From the NCBI GenBank assembly GCA_946186175.1, contig CAMHMG010000115.1:1-9695 (forward strand): a stretch of 9,695 bases of DNA, in the 5' to 3' direction. The stretch comes from an uncultured Clostridia bacterium (GTDB lineage: Bacteria; Bacillota; Clostridia; Lachnospirales; Lachnospiraceae). Positions within the stretch are counted from its first letter, which is position 1; every line of letters begins with the position of its first letter. The translations under genes and the position numbers were made by a program. Shown one piece after another: positions 1-4,654 of the stretch. Below the pieces are notes generated by a model, which was not told the DNA's origin, ran no database searches, and saw nothing but the letters and a program-made list of their open reading frames with translations.

Positions 1-2
1 TA

Positions 3-129
3 GAAACTCTTTTTTCGGACAAACAGTCATAGAAATAAAACTTTTTATCCAAGCGCACGCATTTATAAAAACTAAATCAGACAAACTGCTATGCATACAA
101 AATTTAAGAAGAGTTTCGAGTACAAACTC
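3..129 (+). other. 5' region of first gene with competing inverted repeats
   Basis: This AT-rich stretch holds no gene. GAAACTCTT at 3-11 is the exact reverse complement of AAGAGTTTC at 109-117. The inner part of the latter, GAGTTT at 111-116, is also complementary to AAACTC at 124-129, so a transcript could form one pairing or the other but not both. GACAAAC occurs at 18-24 and again at 80-86 within a looser direct repeat. I see no convincing -35/-10 pair; TATAAA at 64-69 lacks a good -35 partner. The gene may be transcribed from further upstream, outside the window. A regulatory role for the repeats is only a possibility. Confidence 0.3.
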
Positions 130-149
130 AAATATGGAGAGGAAGAAAA

Positions 150-1517
150 ATGTCAAAAATAACAACGTTTATAAAACAACATAAAGTGGTTTTGATAATA
201 GATGTGATTCTTATTGCGATGTACTTTATCATCACTGCTATTGCGCATCAAAAAGTGGACTCCATGTATTCTCAGCAGGAAGCGATGCGTTGGGAGAATG
301 ACGAGGTGACAAATTCTTCTAAGAAAGATTCGAAAGAAGAAAATGCTGATGCAAAGAAGTTCATCATCAAATCCTTAGTGGGTGAGAAGAAAATGCCATA
401 TGCTCAGGTTAGTGCATTTGTTTCACCGGGATATGGGATGAGTGTGGATGGAATCAGTGATGTAAGAAGTTCGATTGCAGAAAAACTTAACAAAGATTCT
501 TATTCGGATTCCATGACAGAAGGCAGAGTGTGGATAGATGCATATAGTTGTGAGACTACAATTAATCTTAGAAAAGACAACAATACCGTTCCTGCAAAGG
601 CAGTTGCGGTTGGCGGAGATTTCTTTCAGTTCCATCCTATGAGATTACTTTCGGGAAGTTATATATCTGAAAGTGATGTCAATCAGGACAGAATTGTTGT
701 TGATGAGAATTTTGCGTGGGCGATGTTCGGTTCTAATGACATAATCGGTATGCAGGTGTGGCTTAATAACAGTGTTTATTTTGTTGCAGGTGTTGTAGAG
801 ACACCGAAGGACAAATTATCAGAGATTGCGTATGGAAATGATAATCGCATATATATGAGTTATAGCGAATTGAAGAAGAATATTGAGAATCTGCCCATAA
901 CCTGCTATGAGGCTGTATTACCTAATCCGATTTCCAACTATGCATATTATACGTTGAGAGAGGCATATGGTCTTACAGAGGAAGAGGCTGATGATTCAAT
1001 GAAGAAACAGGAGAATCCGTTATCCTTTGATGAAATTGAAGTTAAGGAAAATACTAAGCGTTATAACAGTATGGAACTCATAACCAATGCAAAGAACTGG
1101 AAGTACCGTACAATGCACACAGCACCGGTTGGATACCCGTATTGGGAGAATGTTGCAAGGGTTCAGGAAGATACCCAGATGAAATTATTGATAGTAAGAT
1201 ATCTGTTGCTTGTATTTCCACTACTTAGCTTAATATGGATTATATATGGTCTCTTTGAGAGAAAGACATGGACTGTTAAAGGTCTGGTGTTAGGCGAGAT
1301 TGAAAAGAGAAGAGAGAAGCGAAACTGGGAAGCATATGAGAAGATGCTTGCAGAGAAGGAAGCTGAAAATATCATCGAAGTGGAAGGTCTTGAATCTGAT
1401 AATTCAAGTGATAACTATAACCTGGAATCAGAAAATGAGACAACTGATGATGAGATAGAAGAATTTGATGACGATACAGTACAACTTAGATCAGTTACAG
1501 GTAGTGAACTGTTCTGA
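150..1517 (+). CDS. Membrane protein with MacB-like permease core domain, two membrane helices
   Basis: This 455-residue protein resembles ABC exporter permeases of the MacB/FtsX class in its extracellular part. One membrane helix lies at about residues 13-31 and a second at 345-368, with some 310 residues between them that would lie outside the cell. Residues ~153-217 follow the MacB periplasmic-core pattern: VGGDFFQFHPMRLLSGSYIS, then a segment with RIVVDENFAWAMFG, then IGMQVWLNNSVYFVAGVVE. The C-terminal ~85 residues begin basic (EKRREKRNWEAYEKM) and end strongly acidic. The start is set by GGAGAGG at 136-142, seven bases before the ATG. It is unusual because normal MacB permeases have four helices and a C-terminal FtsX domain with three of them; only one helix remains here. 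It may be a partner subunit of an ABC transporter encoded outside the window, or a derived extracellular domain with another role. The fold assignment is fairly firm, the function is not. Confidence 0.85.
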   Translation: MSKITTFIKQHKVVLIIDVILIAMYFIITAIAHQKVDSMYSQQEAMRWENDEVTNSSKKDSKEENADAKKFIIKSLVGEKKMPYAQVSAFVSPGYGMSVDGISDVRSSIAEKLNKDSYSDSMTEGRVWIDAYSCETTINLRKDNNTVPAKAVAVGGDFFQFHPMRLLSGSYISESDVNQDRIVVDENFAWAMFGSNDIIGMQVWLNNSVYFVAGVVETPKDKLSEIAYGNDNRIYMSYSELKKNIENLPITCYEAVLPNPISNYAYYTLREAYGLTEEEADDSMKKQENPLSFDEIEVKENTKRYNSMELITNAKNWKYRTMHTAPVGYPYWENVARVQEDTQMKLLIVRYLLLVFPLLSLIWIIYGLFERKTWTVKGLVLGEIEKRREKRNWEAYEKMLAEKEAENIIEVEGLESDNSSDNYNLESENETTDDEIEEFDDDTVQLRSVTGSELF

Positions 1518-1546
1518 TTAAATATTATAATTAAAAATATGACGTA

Positions 1547-1584
1547 CAAAAGGACAGTTTGTTTAAGAGCAGACTGTCCTTTTT
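1547..1584 (+). terminator. Intrinsic terminator after the MacB-core gene
   Basis: AAAAGGACAGT at 1548-1558 pairs perfectly with ACTGTCCTTTT at 1573-1583 around a 14-base loop, and the 3' arm runs into five T residues. It begins 30 bases after the stop codon at 1517. The A-run on the 5' side means it could also terminate minus-strand transcription coming from the IS remnant. Confidence 0.85.
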
Positions 1585-1629
1585 GTGTAAAGTTTAAACA
1601 AAGAGATAGTTTGTTTTGCGGGAAGATTA

Positions 1630-1920
1630 TTATTCAAAGGGATTTTTATTTACTTTTGTTTCTTTTATAACGCTCCGCATAGAAGATTTACTAATATATT
1701 CATAGTCTGTATGAAAACCAAAGGTTTTGTGAAGGATATCCGTTAAATCTGTTCTTGTATAAGACGGGATATATCCGCTTTTTGATGAAAGACGTGTTAA
1801 CTGCATACTACGTAGAGTTTGCAGAATCTTCTCAAATGTATACTCTGTACCTATTTTTTGTTCTAAAAGGCGATAAATCAGCAAACTAATATAGCAAATA
1901 TAGCACAATAAAGCGCGTAT
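1630..1920 (-). pseudogene. C-terminal fragment of IS1634/IS4-like transposase
   Basis: Read on the minus strand, the frame carries IRALLCYICYISLLIYRLLE, then YTFEKILQTLRSMQL, then a segment containing GYIPSYTRTDLTDILHKTFGF and HTDYEYISKSSMRS. This matches my recollection of the C-terminus of IS1634/IS4-like DDE transposases of Clostridia, where an 'IRAHF..CFISLLIYRLLE' helix follows the catalytic glutamate and a 'YTRTDLTDxLHExFGFRTDYxxIS' tail ends the protein. Only about 97 residues remain of an expected several hundred, and the catalytic residues are missing. There is no ATG; the open frame can only be entered at a TTG (1906-1908). Upstream, the frame meets a stop at 1951-1953. The family call rests on remembered patterns, not on a search. 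The gene is dead. Confidence 0.75.
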
Positions 1921-1938
1921 AAATTTTAAAAATTTGAC

Positions 1939-1964
1939 AAAAAAAGAAGCCTATTTCAAGGCTT
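1939..1964 (-). terminator. Minus-strand hairpin with T-run in the IS leader
   Basis: AAGCCT at 1947-1952 pairs with AGGCTT at 1959-1964 around a 6-base loop. On the minus strand the stem is followed by C and seven T residues (1945-1939), the form of an intrinsic terminator. Its position upstream of the transposase frame suits a device that blocks read-in transcription into an IS, which is a known theme for such elements. It could instead simply end a transcript that starts at the minus-strand TTGACA at 1990-1995. Confidence 0.5.
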
Positions 1965-2049
1965 TGCAATACTTTTTTCAATATTTAACTGTCAAACTCC
2001 CGGGTTTATGCAGGATGGAGTCAGTACTTATATCAATAGACAATGGTAG

Positions 2050-2078
2050 TTCACAGAAACTGAAATCTGCGGTATAAT
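2050..2078 (+). promoter_or_regulatory. Sigma-A-type promoter of the kinase-regulator operon
   Basis: TTCACA at 2050-2055 and a perfect TATAAT at 2073-2078 are separated by exactly 17 bases. Transcription would start near 2085 and leave a leader of about 93 nt before the kinase ATG at 2178. In the leader, TTGTG and CACAA flanked by GTGC and GCAC (about 2108-2131) can form a small bulged hairpin whose role is unknown. The promoter is close to consensus, so basal expression is likely constitutive. Confidence 0.75.
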
Positions 2079-2177
2079 AACATTAGGTTTGTATGATTCA
2101 TATAAATGTGCCTTTGTGCAAGCACAAGCACAGTTTTACCTTTTGACCGGGGTATCATACTACATTGGGAGGAAGTT

Positions 2178-3512
2178 ATGGGCATTTATTTGTTAGGATT
2201 TTTTAGAGAAAATTGTCTTGTGCTGATCATGCTGGTAGGGGCAATCGTCATGTTGGCGGGATTCGGGAACGAGATCAGATCCCGGGCAGGAAAAAATTTT
2301 CCATACATTGTGGCCGGACTTGTCATTTTGCTGATTGTCCAATATATGGAACGATATTTTGCACAATTGACACATTGGACCATATGGAGGAGTCTGCTTT
2401 CGGCCATCAGCTATGACATGTATCCGCTTTTACTGGTGCTCTTTTTAAAGATTCTGATACATGGCGAAGTGAATCAGTTAATGCTCTGGACCCCGTTCAT
2501 GATCAATACGGTGGTATCAGCGCTGATGTTGTTAAATACACCGCTTACGGTACACTTTGGGACAGATAATCATTTTAGCAGAGGAGCCCTTGGATTTGTC
2601 CCCTTTGCGACGTCGTATTGGTATCTGTTTTTGTTAGGGCATTATGCTACCCGGTATTTTAAGGAACGAAACTGGAGAGTCAATGCAATCTATGTCTTTA
2701 TTGTCGTTTCCCTGATTGTTGGAAATTGTATCGATATGTTGAGCAGTGATCTGGTTTTGAATGAGATCATTGTATTTGATATTCTGGTTTACAGTTTGTA
2801 TATCACGGTGTCTGATCGGTTATATGCGGCGAGGGAACAGGCAAAAGCCGAGATGCAGTTATATCACATGCAGATTCAGCCACATTTTATCTATAACAGC
2901 CTGGGAGTCATCCGGGTTCTGATTCCGGATGAATGTGAGGCAAAGGAAGTATTGGATCAATTTACCCGGTTTTTGAGGGGAAGTGTGGATATGCTGGCTA
3001 CAACCGAGTGCATTCCCTTTGAACGGGAACTGGCAACGGTAGAGAGTTACCTTTATATGGAACAAAGGCGATTTGGAGACAGTATTCAGGTTGAGATGGA
3101 TATCCGGGATAAGAGTTTTCTGCTTCCACCATTTACGATGCAGATTCTGGTGGAAAATGCTATCAAACACGGAATCCGGCAAAAAAAAGGAGGGAGAGGA
3201 ACACTGATTCTTCGATGTTACCGGGAGGAAGAGGAACACGTGATTGAAGTAGAGGATGATGGTGTCGGTTTTGTTCCGGAAGAGGTCTGGATGGAGCAGC
3301 AAGACAGTTGGGGAAAAGATGGCAGGGAACATATTGGACTTATGAATGTAAAGAAACGTCTGACCAATATGTGTGATGGAAAATTAGAAGTCGAATCGGA
3401 ACCCGGGAAAGGAACACTTGTAAGAATTCTCATTCGGGAAGAAAATGCAAAAGCAAAAAAATTGGAAAAAACAGGGAGGAAACGAAACGATGCAGATTTT
3501 AATTGTAGATGA
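2178..3512 (+). CDS. LytS/YehU-type sensor histidine kinase
   Basis: This 444-residue membrane kinase would autophosphorylate and pass phosphate to the regulator encoded next. Residues 1 to ~212 are strongly hydrophobic, with about six to seven likely membrane helices (for example ~14-30, 42-57, 80-95, 105-120, 143-157, 170-186, 196-211). A short linker with AAREQAKAEMQLYHMQ leads to the His_kinase (PF06580-like) motif IQPHFIYNSL, whose H236 is the probable phospho-acceptor. The ATPase domain shows the N-box LVENAIKHG (N327), the G1-type box EDDGVGF (~359-365) and a G2-like GREHIGLMNVKKRL (382-395), ending with GKGTLV near residue 411. An in-frame ATG at 2106 exists, but GGGAGG at 2167-2172 lies five bases before the ATG at 2178, so I take the latter. 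The stop overlaps the regulator gene by 23 bases, which suggests translational coupling. There is no recognisable extracellular sensor domain, so the signal must be sensed through the membrane helices and is unknown. Confidence 0.93.
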   Translation: MGIYLLGFFRENCLVLIMLVGAIVMLAGFGNEIRSRAGKNFPYIVAGLVILLIVQYMERYFAQLTHWTIWRSLLSAISYDMYPLLLVLFLKILIHGEVNQLMLWTPFMINTVVSALMLLNTPLTVHFGTDNHFSRGALGFVPFATSYWYLFLLGHYATRYFKERNWRVNAIYVFIVVSLIVGNCIDMLSSDLVLNEIIVFDILVYSLYITVSDRLYAAREQAKAEMQLYHMQIQPHFIYNSLGVIRVLIPDECEAKEVLDQFTRFLRGSVDMLATTECIPFERELATVESYLYMEQRRFGDSIQVEMDIRDKSFLLPPFTMQILVENAIKHGIRQKKGGRGTLILRCYREEEEHVIEVEDDGVGFVPEEVWMEQQDSWGKDGREHIGLMNVKKRLTNMCDGKLEVESEPGKGTLVRILIREENAKAKKLEKTGRKRNDADFNCR

Positions 3513-4305
3513 TGAGCCGGCAGCAATTGCAAACTTAAGATCCGTGCTGAAACATGTGGTACCGGATGCGGAAGTTATGGAGGCGGAAGATGCGGATTCG
3601 GCGGTTAAAATATGCAAAAAGAACAAATTTGATGTGGCATTTGTGGATATCGAAATGCCGGGGGAAAGTGGTCTGGAACTTGCAAAACGGCTTTGGGGAT
3701 ACCAGCCTTACCTGAATGTTATTATGGCAACAGCTTATCCGCAATATGCACTGGAAGCCCACAGACTCTATGTCAGTGGATACATATTAAAGCCGGCCAT
3801 GGAGGATGAAGTAAGGGATGCCTTGTCGCATTTGCGGAATCCGATCAAAGAAATGGAAGAAGGACTGTATGTACAATGCTTTGGTTCCTTTGAGGTGTTT
3901 TACGGGGGCGAAATTGTCCGGTTTAAGCGAAAACAGTCAAAGGAATTGTTTGCCTACCTGATTGACCGGCGGGGAGCGGAAGCCACCAGCGGTGAGATTC
4001 AGGCGGTGCTTTTTGAAGATCAGGCGAATGACCCGGATAAGCAGAGGGATCATTTCCATAAAATCTGGTATGATCTTCGCAAAACATTAGAAGAAATCGG
4101 ATGTGGTGACGTGCTTAAGCATGGAAGAAATTCCTATTGTATCGTACCGGATCGGATTGTTTGTGATTATTATCAGGCACTGGCGAAATACGCAGACTGC
4201 TTTGGAAATTTTAACGGAGAATACATGAGCCAATATAGTTGGGCGGAGACTACTTTGGCAGGGCTGATAAATGCCGGTTCTCCATTTAGAAATGCACAAC
4301 ATTAG
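3490..4305 (+). CDS. Response regulator, receiver plus SARP-like winged helix
   Basis: This 271-residue regulator is the partner of the kinase upstream. Residues 1-~118 are a CheY-like receiver with the acidic pair D7/D8, phospho-acceptor D53 (in FVDIEMPG), T81 and K101. Residues ~126-220 resemble the OmpR-type winged helix of SARP/SAPR regulators: LYVQCFGSFEVFYGG, then RKQSKELFAYLIDRRG, SGEIQAVLFED and HKIWYDLRKTLEEIG. The C-terminus has only a short BTAD-like end (CDYYQALAKY and GEYMSQYSWAE, to residue 253), much less than the full TPR-like BTAD of actinomycete SARPs. The architecture is close to the 'SAPR family' group of receiver, winged helix and BTAD proteins, but short. The start at 3490 is preferred over an in-frame ATG at 3445 because GGGAGGA at 3474-3480 sits nine bases upstream and the receiver fold begins exactly there. 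A likely target is the repeat cluster at 4452-4484 in front of the adhesin gene (inference). Confidence 0.93.
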   Translation: MQILIVDDEPAAIANLRSVLKHVVPDAEVMEAEDADSAVKICKKNKFDVAFVDIEMPGESGLELAKRLWGYQPYLNVIMATAYPQYALEAHRLYVSGYILKPAMEDEVRDALSHLRNPIKEMEEGLYVQCFGSFEVFYGGEIVRFKRKQSKELFAYLIDRRGAEATSGEIQAVLFEDQANDPDKQRDHFHKIWYDLRKTLEEIGCGDVLKHGRNSYCIVPDRIVCDYYQALAKYADCFGNFNGEYMSQYSWAETTLAGLINAGSPFRNAQH

Positions 4306-4334
4306 AGTAGAAAGTCTGAAGAAGTTAACGGATA

Positions 4335-4372
4335 GAGAGGCTGTTGCGCTTTGGCGCACAGCCTCTTGTTGT
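4335..4372 (+). terminator. Terminator of the kinase-regulator operon
   Basis: AGAGGCTG at 4336-4343 pairs with CAGCCTCT at 4359-4366, and inside it TGCGC (4345-4349) pairs with GCGCA (4354-4358) around the loop TTTG, with one bulged T at 4344. The 13-bp GC-rich stem is very stable. The following TGTTGTTAT is only moderately T-rich, so termination may be incomplete. It lies 30 bases after the regulator's stop codon. Confidence 0.75.
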
Positions 4373-4411
4373 TATATCCGGAAGCATAATAGAATAACAA
4401 CAAATGAAAAC

Positions 4412-4435
4412 GGACATAAATTGTCCATTTTTTTT
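4412..4435 (+). terminator. Short hairpin plus T8, second terminator or operator half-sites
   Basis: GGACA at 4412-4416 and TGTCC at 4422-4426 form a 5-bp stem with a 5-base loop, followed by A and eight T residues (4428-4435). It could back up the terminator at 4335-4372. However, the 3' arm is part of TTGTCCAT (4421-4428), the same word repeated at 4463 and 4474, so it may instead be an outlying regulator-binding site. Confidence 0.35.
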
Positions 4436-4464
4436 AAAATTTTTTCGGTTTTTGTCATTTTTTT
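4428..4464 (+). promoter_or_regulatory. Phased T-tracts upstream of the adhesin promoter
   Basis: Runs of T occur at 4428-4435, 4440-4445, 4449-4453 and 4458-4464, with centres roughly 9-11 bases apart. T-tracts in phase with the helix are expected to bend DNA and can act like an UP element. They lie just upstream of, and partly inside, the direct repeats before the adhesin gene. Confidence 0.4.
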
Positions 4465-4484
4465 GTCCATGTGTTGTCCATGTG
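4452..4484 (+). promoter_or_regulatory. Three 11-bp-phased direct repeats, candidate SARP operator
   Basis: TTGTCCATGTG occurs twice in perfect tandem at 4463-4473 and 4474-4484. A degenerate copy starting TTGTCAT lies exactly 11 bases earlier at 4452-4462. A further TTGTCCAT at 4421-4428 is 31 bases before that, about three helical turns. SARP regulators are known to bind tandem heptamers one helical turn (11 bp) apart that cover the -35 region of target promoters. Here the last repeat ends eight bases before the TACAAT at 4492-4497, and no good -35 box is present at the proper distance. The neighbouring gene encodes a SARP-like regulator. The repeats are seen directly; binding by that regulator is inferred. 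Confidence 0.55.
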
Positions 4485-4491
4485 GGGATGC

Positions 4492-4497
4492 TACAAT
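4492..4497 (+). promoter_or_regulatory. -10 box of the adhesin gene promoter
   Basis: TACAAT matches the sigma-A -10 consensus at five of six positions. The bases 17 upstream (ATGTGT) are a poor -35, as expected for an activator-dependent promoter. Transcription would start near 4504. An alternative is TTGACA at 4506-4511, a perfect -35, but the best partner 18 bases on is TTGCAT (4530-4535), which is weak. Confidence 0.5.
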
Positions 4498-4503
4498 CAT
4501 AAC

Positions 4504-4654
4504 AGTTGACAAACGTACCCTGTGCCCTGTTGCATATTTGGAAGTGAATTTTATAAAGGAAAGGTAACAAACCGTGGGGCGAAGGGAAAGATTATGACTG
4601 AAGGTAACAGTCAATGTAAAGGAAAGAGAGACTTATGAAAAGGAGGAAATGAGT
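4504..4654 (+). other. Leader of the adhesin gene with hairpin and mini-ORF
   Basis: This ~150-nt leader matches no riboswitch class that I recognise; I compared it mentally with the c-di-GMP-I pattern and found no fit. AAGGTAACA occurs at 4561-4569 and again at 4601-4609. TGACTG (4595-4600) and CAGTCA (4608-4613) form a perfect 6-bp stem whose loop carries the second copy. A 14-codon frame (MTEGNSQCKGKRDL) runs from ATG 4594 to TGA 4636-4638, with AGGGA at 4583-4587 as a possible ribosome site. It ends two bases before the AGGAGG of the main gene. Whether it is translated is unknown. Confidence 0.3.

Larger units (their letters stand above)
1630..2010 (-). mobile_element. Internally deleted insertion-sequence remnant
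   Basis: The transposase tail (minus strand, 1920-1630) is preceded directly by a non-coding stretch that looks like an IS 5' leader. On the minus strand it contains TTGACA (1990-1995), a hairpin terminator (1939-1964) and an AT-rich run ending where transposase homology starts, near 1920. This fits one internal deletion that removed the start codon and most of the coding region. I could not find matching terminal inverted repeats or a target-site duplication, so both boundaries are approximate. The remnant lies between two terminated plus-strand units and disrupts no gene that I can see. Confidence 0.5.

Noticed and set aside
2106..2177. Upstream start of the kinase, adding 24 residues
   Set aside because: The added residues (MCLCASTSTVLPFDRG...) do not resemble a kinase N-terminus and the ATG has no ribosome site, while GGGAGG precisely precedes the ATG at 2178.
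2859..3332. 157-residue minus-strand open frame
   Set aside because: It is antisense to the kinase catalytic domain, whose H-box and N-box are clear on the plus strand.
4271..4567. 98-residue plus-strand open frame after the regulator
   Set aside because: It overlaps the regulator's 3' end, runs through the strong terminator hairpin and the T-tracts, and its product resembles translated non-coding DNA. No ribosome site.
4504..4654. c-di-GMP-I riboswitch before the adhesin gene
   Set aside because: Such riboswitches often precede clostridial surface genes, so I looked for one, but the conserved receptor-loop pairing and core bases are not present.
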